This document shows positions 26,729 to 33,922 of a stretch of 64,000 nt of DNA, piece after piece. The notes below the pieces were generated by a model. The model did no database searches, was not told the DNA's origin, and worked only from the letters and a program-made list of their open reading frames with translations. The stretch lies in NCBI GenBank assembly GCA_965200505.1, contig OZ241343.1, positions 930,001 through 994,000 on the forward strand. The letters are read 5' to 3'. Position numbers and translations under genes: made by a program. How positions within the stretch are numbered: position 1 is the stretch's first letter; every line of letters starts with the position of its first letter. Source of the DNA: VXNE01 sp965200505. Its GTDB lineage: Bacteria; Pseudomonadota; Gammaproteobacteria; Pseudomonadales; Azotimanducaceae.

Positions 26729-27043
26729 CTAAGTGTGCCAACTATCGCCGGAGCCATGCCTATGCCGAAACGGCTTTTCGTAGATGTTCCCCGACGCATG
26801 GCCGGCGGTGACAGTTTCCAAATCCCCATCGCTGAGGTCGGCGCTTGGCGGCAGCACCAAGTGCGCCGAGAGCGGCCCATCCTCGTGTACATGCACCGTT
26901 ATGGAGTCCGGCAGGTCAATGTTCAACGCCTCCTTGACGGCGGCTCTGGGGTCGGCGACCAACTTGGCCCGAAAGCCATCGTCCGCGGCGGCCTTGCCGA
27001 TCAGCTCCGCCCGCAGCTCTTGGTGGGTTTTCGTTCCTTCCAT
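26729..27043 (-). CDS. NHLP-type RiPP precursor peptide (nitrile-hydratase-like leader)
   Basis: 104 residues. Residues 1-81 match the nitrile hydratase-like leader peptide pattern of proteusin and related RiPP precursors: AELIGKAAADDGFRAKLVAD, DPRAAVKEALNIDLPD, VHVHEDG, AHLVLPP, and the leader end LSDGDLETVTAG. The predicted core is residues 82-104, rich in His, Gly and Ser, without Cys. ATG at 27043 follows GGAGAAGGAAC. No modification enzyme or transporter is adjacent, so it is an orphan precursor; the nearest C39 exporter in the window is 27 kb away. Leader identity is confident; whether a mature product is made is not. Confidence 0.85.
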   Translation of the reverse strand: MEGTKTHQELRAELIGKAAADDGFRAKLVADPRAAVKEALNIDLPDSITVHVHEDGPLSAHLVLPPSADLSDGDLETVTAGHASGNIYEKPFRHRHGSGDSWHT

Positions 27044-27134
27044 GTTCCTTCTCCATCCAATGTTCCGCGCTCCATGCGCCGAAGCGCCGATAGTACGCGG
27101 CGAAGCGGTGGTGTCAACCCAAGGGGCCTTAGGG

Positions 27135-27440
27135 TCACACCGTGGCGAGGTCGCGCCGACTACGTTTAAGTTCGGCCTTGGCGAAGAAGTGGAGGCAGGG
27201 GAAACCGAGGTTGTGCTCGGCTTCGCGATACGCCTTGTCAACGACCTCCGTCACCACGTCCGCAAGCCCGCCGGCGTTCAACTGCTCGTACTTGCCGTCG
27301 TAGATGATGCTCACATCGACCACGGGCGAGTCGTCCTCGAAGCCGAAGCCCGGCCAGACGTTCACCCTGTGCAGCTTGACCTCTGGGAACTTGCCCTCGA
27401 AGGCTGCCTTGGCGATTTCCCGTACCTGTTGTTCAGTCAT
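27135..27440 (-). CDS. Partner protein of HEPN-domain gene, unknown function
   Basis: 101 residues, starting 23 nt after the HEPN gene stop on the same strand. The centre DDSPVVDVSIIYDGKYEQL and the end FAKAELKR follow a pattern I associate with small proteins encoded beside this type of HEPN gene. It lacks the GSxxxGxxxxxSDxD motif of MNT nucleotidyltransferases. A possible antitoxin or regulatory partner; function unproven. Confidence 0.65.
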   Translation of the reverse strand: MTEQQVREIAKAAFEGKFPEVKLHRVNVWPGFGFEDDSPVVDVSIIYDGKYEQLNAGGLADVVTEVVDKAYREAEHNLGFPCLHFFAKAELKRSRRDLATV

Positions 27441-27463
27441 CTCTCGCTCCTTTGCCGTGGCCG

Positions 27464-27937
27464 TCACCATGATCGCCGTTTGAACAGCACATGCACAACG
27501 AAGGCGCGACGGCTCCGTGCATCGGCCTGCTCGAACCCGGCGATGGTACCCTCCGCGATGTCGATTGTCGCGCACACGTCCCCTTTCTCGTACCTGCCGT
27601 CAAGTGCGTAGTCTGCCTGCTGCCGCGCCTTCTGCAAGGCCGCGAACGTGTCGGCGAACTTGCGTACCTCCGGCGGAAACGCGGCCATTGCCCTTTGATT
27701 TTCGCATGCGCGCCTCGCCTTGCCGTGTTCAAGCGCGCGGTAGGTCTGGTGCCACGCCGAGTCACGGGTGCGGCCGATGAGCGAGTTGGCCGCGCAAGCC
27801 GCCAGACAATGGAACATCGCGTAATACGCGGTGCTGACGGCGCGGCGGAGGTTCGCCTGGGAAGGCCGCCGCGGGCTGAGTTCCGTGAGGCCGCGGGCGG
27901 CCTCCATCAAATCGAGTGGCTTCAACGCGGTGCCCAC
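27464..27937 (-). CDS. HEPN-domain protein
   Basis: 157 residues, all-helical. The N-terminal part has the HEPN-like helix NLRRAVSTAYYAMFHCL, and an R-x4-H motif (RDSAWH, R58 to H63) suits a HEPN RNase active site. The C-terminal half has PPEVRKFADTF and ADYALDGRY segments seen in this HEPN branch. HEPN proteins with R-x4-6-H are often metal-independent RNases in toxin-antitoxin or defence systems. It forms a two-gene unit with the 101-residue partner. Toxin activity is inferred. Confidence 0.75.
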   Translation of the reverse strand: MGTALKPLDLMEAARGLTELSPRRPSQANLRRAVSTAYYAMFHCLAACAANSLIGRTRDSAWHQTYRALEHGKARRACENQRAMAAFPPEVRKFADTFAALQKARQQADYALDGRYEKGDVCATIDIAEGTIAGFEQADARSRRAFVVHVLFKRRSW

Positions 27938-28076
27938 CCTGCCAACTTTGGATGGATGGCAATCTAGACCGCCGGGCCGCAGGCAACCCGTTGTTCCAGC
28001 CCGCGTTTGCGTGCGATGGCACCCACACGATTTGTGCGCTCATGCCGCGAGCCACCGTCAGCGATGGACGGGCTGC

Positions 28077-29063
28077 TCACTGGTTAGCACCCTGGGCGGG
28101 GCTGCCATTCACATAGAGACCACACCCCGCTTCGCGGCCGCTCTCCGCCGCCGTCGGCTGCACCGCAGGGTTCAAGGGGGCGGCCAGCCCGGCGCAGCCA
28201 AGGCCGGTTTCGCTGTCCGATGCACAGCGATGGACGCGCACATAGTCCACGCGCAGCTCACCGGGGAACGCAGAGGCCACCGGGTCGCCCGGCAGATCGC
28301 CACCCACGGCGAGATTCAACAGCAGGTGGAACGGCTGATCGAACGGTGCAGACTCCGGCCCTCGTCGGTAGGCATTGGTGGCGGCGTCCTTGTAACAGTT
28401 CCAGTAGGTGGTGTTCGGCACGGTGTGGAAGTGGACGTCGTCCACGAACCAGCGTAGTTGCTCGGCATCCCACTCCAAGGCGTACACATGGAAGGCGTCC
28501 GCGGGATCGACGCCTTCGTACCGCTTGGCGGCGTACACGTTGCGCGGCCAAGCCATGCCGTAGTGGACGACGCCTTGGACGAACGGGGCTGGCTGGCGCT
28601 CGAACGCCTCCATGATGTCGATCTCGCCGCTGGCCGGCCACGTACCGTAGGGCGAGTTGGTCGGCAGCATCCAGAACGCGGCCCACAAGCCCTGCCCCGC
28701 CGGGGTGCGAATGCGCCCCTCGACGCGCCCGTACCGCACCGCGAACTTGCCGTCCGTGTTGATGCGCGCCGAGGTGTACTTGTGGGTGCCAGCGGCCTCG
28801 GCCAGCGCCGTGATGATCAGATGGCCGTCGCGCACCGCCACATTGCCGGGCTGGTAGCTCTGCAGTTCGTTGTTGCCCCAGCCGGGTATGCCTTCGCGGC
28901 TGCCGTCGCCGACTTGGACGTTCCACTTGGCCGCATCCAGCCGGTCGCCTTCGAACTCATCGGCCCACACCAGCTCCCAGCGCGGGTGGGCGTCCGCCAC
29001 CCGCTCGGTGGCGCTGGTGCCGGCGGCCGTCAACACGGCGGCAAGGGCGAGGGACACGGGCAT
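28077..29063 (-). CDS. Glycoside hydrolase family 16, secreted beta-glucanase (laminarinase-like)
   Basis: 328 residues. N-terminal signal peptide (MPVSLALAAVLTAAGTSA), then a GH16 jelly-roll with WADEFEG at the start and the catalytic motif GEIDIME (two Glu, nucleophile and acid/base). GGDLPGDP and LRVDYVRVH close the domain. This subfamily usually cleaves beta-1,3-glucans such as laminarin. ATG at 29063 follows GAGGAG. The last 35 residues are Cys- and Ala-rich and resemble a cut-off extra domain. It is divergent from the truncated tRNA-Ser and shares its promoter area. Confidence 0.9.
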   Translation of the reverse strand: MPVSLALAAVLTAAGTSATERVADAHPRWELVWADEFEGDRLDAAKWNVQVGDGSREGIPGWGNNELQSYQPGNVAVRDGHLIITALAEAAGTHKYTSARINTDGKFAVRYGRVEGRIRTPAGQGLWAAFWMLPTNSPYGTWPASGEIDIMEAFERQPAPFVQGVVHYGMAWPRNVYAAKRYEGVDPADAFHVYALEWDAEQLRWFVDDVHFHTVPNTTYWNCYKDAATNAYRRGPESAPFDQPFHLLLNLAVGGDLPGDPVASAFPGELRVDYVRVHRCASDSETGLGCAGLAAPLNPAVQPTAAESGREAGCGLYVNGSPAQGANQ

Positions 29064-29096
29064 GCCAACGCTCCTCGACGCTAGAATCTTCGGCTT

Positions 29097-29158
29097 GGAA
29101 AGGTGTCCGAGAGGCTCCATGGGCGCACTTGGAGGTGCGTGTGGGTCAACAACTCATA
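29097..29158 (+). pseudogene. Truncated tRNA-Ser(GGA): 5' two thirds only
   Basis: Starts GGAAAGGTGTCCGAGAGG, a serine tRNA acceptor and D-arm. The anticodon stem CGCAC/GTGCG encloses TTGGAGG (anticodon GGA), and the long variable arm GTGGGT/ACTCAT still pairs. The sequence then departs: no GGTTCGAATCC T arm and no CCTTTCC acceptor strand occur in the following 200 bp. A TAGAAT -10 box is at 29082-29087. It looks like a tRNA gene cut at the T arm by recombination. From 29159 to 29373 I see nothing else. Confidence 0.7.
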
Positions 29159-29373
29159 GCGCCGAAGAACAAAACCGCGAGAAAACCGAGTTGCCACGGC
29201 TGAGGCGTCTGTGCCAACATCATTGCATCTTGGCATGGTGAGCGAAACGTGGCAAACCTGCTGCCCACGCTTGGGCCACGCGGCAACCGATTCACCACCG
29301 TGGTGCTCCCGCCGCTCAGCGCCCAAGGATGTTGGCCGTAGAATCACCTCAGTCGAATCCACAGGTACAAGCA

Positions 29374-29757
29374 ATGACGTGGCAGGCAGCGCCAGTGCTG
29401 GGTGTGCAGTCCGTGGCCGAGGCGGCGGACTACTTCCAGAACGTGCTTGGTTTCGAGTGCCCCGGTGGGCTGTACGGGCCCGAGGGCGAACCGCCGGTGT
29501 ACGCCGTGATGCGGCGCGGCGGCAGCGAAGTGCATTTGCAGATTCGGCGTCGCTCGGTGTTCGCCGGCGCCCGCGGCAGCTTTGAGGGCGACGCCTATGT
29601 GTTTGTGGACGACGTGGATGCCCTGCACGAGGAACTCAAAAGCCGCGGCGCATCCGTGTTGCGCCCACCGATGGACGAACCCTACGGCCTGAGAGACTTC
29701 ACCATCGAAACGCCGGACGGCCACCGCGTGGCATTCGCCAGCCGGCTAGAGGAGTGA
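29374..29757 (+). CDS. VOC (glyoxalase/bleomycin-resistance fold) family protein
   Basis: 127 residues, a single VOC module of paired beta-alpha-beta-beta-beta units: APVLGVQSVAEAADYFQNVLG, then VYAVMRRGGSEVHLQ, then ADALHEELKSRG-like (VDALHEELKSRGAS) and DFTIETPDGHRVAFA. The His and Glu positions of the metal site are only partly present. The ATG at 29374 is preferred over the ATG at 29329. It could be a lyase, dioxygenase or resistance protein; no substrate is suggested. Confidence 0.85.
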   Translation: MTWQAAPVLGVQSVAEAADYFQNVLGFECPGGLYGPEGEPPVYAVMRRGGSEVHLQIRRRSVFAGARGSFEGDAYVFVDDVDALHEELKSRGASVLRPPMDEPYGLRDFTIETPDGHRVAFASRLEE

Positions 29758-29764
29758 GGCACGA

Positions 29765-30049
29765 TCACAAGAGTTGAGCCTCTCTTAGCACACGGTCGCG
29801 GAACGCGGGGTGAAGACCTTGTTCCGTGACCACATCCACCTTGCGATGTAGAAGATCTTGCACGTCCATCAAGAACCCTCCAAGTGCCAACCCCGATTGA
29901 CCGGCCGGCAGCGTCACCAGTAGGTCCACGTCGCTGGCATCGTTTGCATCCCCCCGCGCCATGGAGCCGAATACCCGCACGTTGCAAAGGCCATGATGCT
30001 CGGCAAGGGCGAGAACCTCGGCCCGGTGGTTCTCGATTAGCGGATGCAC
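29765..30049 (-). CDS. MNT-type minimal nucleotidyltransferase, orphan
   Basis: 94 residues with the nucleotidyltransferase signature FGSMARGDANDASDVDLLV (GS...DxD). MNT proteins usually pair with a HEPN toxin and neutralise it by AMPylation. No HEPN gene is adjacent: downstream is the convergent VOC gene and upstream a small ORF. GTG at 30049 is close to a GGAGG site. The active-site motif is intact, so the enzyme may be functional or serve a HEPN partner elsewhere. Confidence 0.85.
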   Translation of the reverse strand: MHPLIENHRAEVLALAEHHGLCNVRVFGSMARGDANDASDVDLLVTLPAGQSGLALGGFLMDVQDLLHRKVDVVTEQGLHPAFRDRVLREAQLL

Positions 30050-30110
30050 CTTGCCTCCGATTCAATGCCAGTCACGATCTCACTCCCATGACCTATTCCT
30101 TGGTTCGGCC

Positions 30111-30317
30111 TCAGCCATCGGAGAGTCGCTGCTTGTACCTATTCAACTCCGCGTCCGATATGGCGTCTGGTGGGACCAAGCGATAGTGTTTCTCCGAGGC
30201 CACTCGGATGTCATTACCGGCCTCTTCGAACTCGAACAATACAACCACGTTCTCCTCGCGTATCCATTGGGCACCAATCAATCGACAGATGAGGCCCGGC
30301 AACGCGGGCGTTATCAC
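30111..30317 (-). CDS. Small protein coupled to DNA methyltransferase gene
   Basis: 68 residues, unknown family, charged, with VVVLFEFEEAGNDIRVASEK and DAELNRYKQRL segments. The GTG start at 30317 overlaps the methyltransferase TGA by 4 nt (GTGA). That makes translational coupling likely and supports real coding. It may be a specificity, regulatory or immunity partner of the methylase; that is a guess from position only. Confidence 0.6.
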   Translation of the reverse strand: MITPALPGLICRLIGAQWIREENVVVLFEFEEAGNDIRVASEKHYRLVPPDAISDAELNRYKQRLSDG

Positions 30318-31654
30318 TCACCGGGCCACTCCAACAGCACCACCTGTTCTCGCAACTGCTGCCCGGTGACGGTTGACGGGCGGGTACGGAATAGGTCAAT
30401 GCCGACGAGCCGGTAGCCGAGGGACTGGGCCAAGTCCGCCAGTAGTTCGCCGGTGCGGATCATCACGCGCAGATAGGATGCTTGGTCGCCTACGACGTAG
30501 GCCAGCTTGGCACCGGGCTTGAGGGTGGGACGCAGGGATGCCAAGTGGCGCCGCATGCCGCCAAAGTAAAGCAGTGTGACGCGGTGGTAAAGGCGCTCGA
30601 AACCCGATGTCTTGCCCAAGTCCAGCCGACGACGCTCAATAGCCTTTGCGATCTTGCGGATGGCCGGATGGTTGGCCACTTCCTGATCGTCCATGTCGGC
30701 TTTGTACACGCCCCGCGTGTTGGAACGAATCAAACCTTGTTTGAGCTCGCGCAAGTGGCGCTTGTCCCGCAGCAAGCCCAAAACCACGGACTCCAAGCGG
30801 GTTGTCCGCGTGTAATCCTTCTCGTTGGGATAGGGAGGCGACGTGATCACCGCGTCCACGCTTCTTGGTTCAAGTACGGTGCCCGCATCCCGCGCATCTG
30901 TCCGCAATGCCCGAGCCTCCACGGCGGCGCGGCCTCGCAACTCACTCAAATCGGCCGCCATCGTGCGCATCCCTTGCAGCCAAGCGTCAATGACCGGCGC
31001 GTCGCCTTTGACTTTGCCGACGCCGACTTCGGGACCGAACTTGAGGTTGCCGATGCGGCGCACCAAGGCAGTCGCCAAGGCCAGCCGGGCGCAACGGCGG
31101 ATCGGCCCGTTGCCGTGCTCGTCTATCGCGTCCAAAAGAACCAGTGTGCGGTGCAGGGGCAGCGGGCTGATGGAGTTCTTGAGCAACAACCTGCTTTGCT
31201 CCATCGGCAGACAACGCAGCGGCGGCGAAGGCCCCTCACTGGGCTCCAATGCGTCCTCCGCGAACAACGACGGCTCGTGGCAATCCCGCAGACCTTGTTG
31301 GGCCAGCGTTCTTGAAGCAACCGCTGCCACCGTCTCCGCTTGCCGTCGAAGCGCTTCCCCATCCACGCTCCAATCCACTTTGACGGCGCTGGCGAAGTGC
31401 GCCATCGGGTGGGATTCCACGCCGATGCTCGCAAGCCCCAGCTTCTTGCACTCCACCAAAGTGGTGCCGGTGCCACAGAACGGGTCCAGCACGGTTCCGC
31501 CGGCCGCCAATCCGAAGCGATCGACATAGTCCCGCACCAGATGTGGCGGGAAGGAAAGCACAAAGCGGTACCAGTCGTGAACCGCCCGATCCTGCGGCTG
31601 CAACTGATTGCGCACCGCGTGGCTTAGGCGCGGGGGCGTGGTTCGAGCCAACAT
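30314..31654 (-). CDS. DNA (adenine-N6 or cytosine-N4) methyltransferase, orphan
   Basis: 446 residues from the ATG at 31654. The AdoMet motif DPFCGTGTT is at 57-65 and the catalytic motif TSPPY at 271-275; the Ser-Pro-Pro-Tyr form points to an amino-methyltransferase, perhaps N4-cytosine. The gap of over 200 residues between motifs suits a target-recognition insert. Upstream in-frame GTG and TTG codons (to 31720) could extend it. No restriction endonuclease gene is adjacent, only the coupled 68-residue ORF. Confidence 0.85.
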   Translation of the reverse strand: MLARTTPPRLSHAVRNQLQPQDRAVHDWYRFVLSFPPHLVRDYVDRFGLAAGGTVLDPFCGTGTTLVECKKLGLASIGVESHPMAHFASAVKVDWSVDGEALRRQAETVAAVASRTLAQQGLRDCHEPSLFAEDALEPSEGPSPPLRCLPMEQSRLLLKNSISPLPLHRTLVLLDAIDEHGNGPIRRCARLALATALVRRIGNLKFGPEVGVGKVKGDAPVIDAWLQGMRTMAADLSELRGRAAVEARALRTDARDAGTVLEPRSVDAVITSPPYPNEKDYTRTTRLESVVLGLLRDKRHLRELKQGLIRSNTRGVYKADMDDQEVANHPAIRKIAKAIERRRLDLGKTSGFERLYHRVTLLYFGGMRRHLASLRPTLKPGAKLAYVVGDQASYLRVMIRTGELLADLAQSLGYRLVGIDLFRTRPSTVTGQQLREQVVLLEWPGE

Positions 31655-31786
31655 CGTGGGGGCGTCCCATGCCACGGAAGTGCCGCGACCATTATCACGG
31701 GTCAATGCCCGGCTCGCCAATGCCGCCAGTGCGCGCGATGGCAGCTGCGCTCCCGCGCACGCGCCAGATGCGGCAGCGCACCTAGC

Positions 31787-32791
31787 TCACTTCCAACCCG
31801 CCCGGTCGAACACCTTCACCGCCAACGCTTGATTCGCCCCGAACACGGTGGCGTTCACGGCGTCTTCCTTGAACGTGCCGAGCTGGGCCACCGGGCCGGT
31901 GGCCCTGCCCACCACTGGGTATTCGTTGTTGCCTTCGGCGAACAGCCGCTGCGCGAAATCGCTGGTGAGGTATTCCAGGAATTGCACCGCGGCGGCGCGG
32001 TTTGGGGCGTGCCGCGTGACGCCGGCGCCGCTGATGTTCACATGGGCGCCGCGGTCCGCCTGATTGGGGAAGAGCACCTCCAGTTGCTCGACCACGGCAC
32101 GGTCCGCGGCCGCCTCCGAGCCGAGCAGGCGGCCGACGTAGTAGCTGTTGGCGATGCTCACGCCACATTCCCCAGCGGCCACCGCGCGCAACTGCGCCGT
32201 GTCGTTGCCTTGCGGCGGGCGGGCGAAGTTGGCCACCACGCCTTCGGCCCATGTTTGGGCGGCCGCCTCGCCGTGGTGTTCGATCAGCGAACCCAACAGC
32301 GAGAGATTGTAGATGTTGCCGGATGAGCGCATGCAAACTTGGCCTCGCAACTGCTCCCCGGCCAAGTCCTCATAGCGCGAAACGCCTTCCGGCAAACCGG
32401 CTGCCTTGTTGTGGACGATCACCCGGGCGCGTTTCGAGAGCCCGAACCAGTGCCCGCCCGGGTCGCGCAAGTGGGCCGGAACGCGTTCGTTCAGCAGCGC
32501 GGAATCGATGGGCTGAAACAGCCCTTGCTCCTGGGCGCGCCAGAGCCGGCCGGCGTCCACCGTGATGAGCAGGTCAGCCGGGCTGAACTCGCCCTCGCTG
32601 ACGATGCGCTCCATCAGGCCGTCGCTGCCGCCTTCAATGAGGTTCACCGCGATGCCGGTGGTCTCCTCGAAGCGCTCGTAGAGGGCGAGGTCCGTGTCGT
32701 AGTGGCGGGCGGAATAGACGTTCACCTCGTTCGCCGTGGCGAACGTTGCCGCGGTGAGCAGGAACGCGAAGGGCATGGCGAGGCGACGCAT
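31787..32791 (-). CDS. fbpA: Ferric iron ABC transporter, periplasmic binding protein
   Basis: 334 residues, signal peptide at the N-terminus (FAFLLTAATFATA), followed by the FutA/FbpA pattern NEVNVYSARHYDTDLALYE, GSDGLMERI and the late NSYYVGRL segment, whose paired Tyr bind Fe(III) in this family. A strong Fur box lies 16 bp upstream of the ATG. It sits with fbpC on the minus strand; the permease is divergent. Imports ferric iron from the periplasm. Confidence 0.94.
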   Translation of the reverse strand: MRRLAMPFAFLLTAATFATANEVNVYSARHYDTDLALYERFEETTGIAVNLIEGGSDGLMERIVSEGEFSPADLLITVDAGRLWRAQEQGLFQPIDSALLNERVPAHLRDPGGHWFGLSKRARVIVHNKAAGLPEGVSRYEDLAGEQLRGQVCMRSSGNIYNLSLLGSLIEHHGEAAAQTWAEGVVANFARPPQGNDTAQLRAVAAGECGVSIANSYYVGRLLGSEAAADRAVVEQLEVLFPNQADRGAHVNISGAGVTRHAPNRAAAVQFLEYLTSDFAQRLFAEGNNEYPVVGRATGPVAQLGTFKEDAVNATVFGANQALAVKVFDRAGWK

Positions 32792-32806
32792 CGGGGGTGT
32801 TCTCCC

Positions 32807-32827
32807 TGCAAATGAAAATCATTTGCA
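32807..32827. promoter_or_regulatory. Fur box upstream of fbpA
   Basis: A perfect 21-bp palindrome, TGCAAATGA, AAA, TCATTTGCA. The inner 19 bp match 14 of 19 positions of the Fur consensus GATAATGATAATCATTATC. It lies 16 bp before the fbpA ATG and just downstream of the fbpC stop, so fbpA should have its own iron-repressed promoter. Confidence 0.88.
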
Positions 32828-32840
32828 ATGGTAGCGCTTT

Positions 32841-33872
32841 TCAGGGCGCGGGGGCCGGATAGATGAACGTGTCCGCGAGGTCGAAGGTGGCCGTGACGTG
32901 ATCGCCCACGGCGATGTCGGCCAAGTCCTTGAGGCTGGCCCGCAACGTCTCGTCGCCGGCACTCGCCAGCACCAGATAACGGTCGCCCAGGAACCGCACA
33001 TCCCGCACCACCGCGCCTTCAGCGGACTTGTGCAGCCGCACGGCGCCCGGCCGCGTGACGACATCGCACGGCGCCCCCTCGGCGCCGGGGCCTTGCCAAG
33101 GGAAGGCACCGAAGCGCGTGGCAATTGCTCCGCCTTGGAAGGCGCCGCGTAAACGCTGCGCTTGGCCGAACAGCACCGCCACGGACGCTTCAGCCGGTGT
33201 GCGCCACAGCTCGGCCGGCGTACCGACCTGCAGGATGCGGCCGCCACCCAGAATGGCGATGTGGTCCGCCAACTCGAGGGCTTCATCCGGGTCGTGCGTC
33301 ACCACCAGTGCGATGGCGCCCGAGTCGCGCAACGCCATGCGGGCATCCTCGCGCAATGCGCGGCGCAGCGTCACGTCCACATTGGCGAACGGCTCGTCGA
33401 GCAGCATCACGCGCGGTGCCGGCGCCAACGCCCGCGCCAACGCCACCCGTTGCTGTTGGCCGCCGGAGAGGGTGTCTGGATGGCGGTCCGAGAAGGCGCT
33501 CAAGCCCACGCTCTCCAAGCTGCGGCCAACAACGGCCCGGCGCTGCTCGGCGCTTAGGTGACGCAAGCCGAACTCGACGTTCTCCCGCACCGTCTTGTGG
33601 GGAAAGAGCACATGGTCTTGAAACACGAGCCCCACCGGCCGCCGCTCCGGTGGCGGCACGTTGCCGGGCTCGGCGAGGGTTTCACCATCGAGCAGGATGC
33701 GCCCCGCCTGCAGCGGTTCCAAACCGGCGGCCAACCGCAGCAGTGTGCTTTTTCCGCTGCCGGAAGCGCCGAGCAGGCAGGTGATTTCCCCGGCGGGCGC
33801 CAGCAATGTGACGTCACGCAACACCGGGGCGGCGCCGAAGTGGTGGCCCACACCCTCGAACGAAAGGCTCAT
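32841..33872 (-). CDS. fbpC: Ferric iron ABC transporter, ATP-binding protein
   Basis: 343 residues. Walker A GASGSGKS at 35-42, Q-loop in LVFQDH, signature LSGGQ at 135-139 and Walker B VMLLDEPF with the catalytic Glu at 160. A C-terminal TOBE-like extension of about 100 residues follows, as in FbpC. The ATG at 33872 is 50 bp from the divergent fbpB start. It powers iron uptake with FbpB and FbpA. Confidence 0.93.
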   Translation of the reverse strand: MSLSFEGVGHHFGAAPVLRDVTLLAPAGEITCLLGASGSGKSTLLRLAAGLEPLQAGRILLDGETLAEPGNVPPPERRPVGLVFQDHVLFPHKTVRENVEFGLRHLSAEQRRAVVGRSLESVGLSAFSDRHPDTLSGGQQQRVALARALAPAPRVMLLDEPFANVDVTLRRALREDARMALRDSGAIALVVTHDPDEALELADHIAILGGGRILQVGTPAELWRTPAEASVAVLFGQAQRLRGAFQGGAIATRFGAFPWQGPGAEGAPCDVVTRPGAVRLHKSAEGAVVRDVRFLGDRYLVLASAGDETLRASLKDLADIAVGDHVTATFDLADTFIYPAPAP

Positions 33873-33922
33873 ACGCGGCGCAGTCTAGCGGGGGTTGGCC
33901 GCCGGCGTGGGAAAATGCCGCC

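Noticed and set aside
25625..29158. A complete integrative element between serine tRNA genes
   Set aside because: No integrase, transposase or direct repeat of the tRNA 3' end was found; only the arrangement suggests past recombination.
29081..29374. 97-codon minus-strand frame across the truncated tRNA-Ser
   Set aside because: Its end is the complement of the tRNA fragment, so coding is unlikely.
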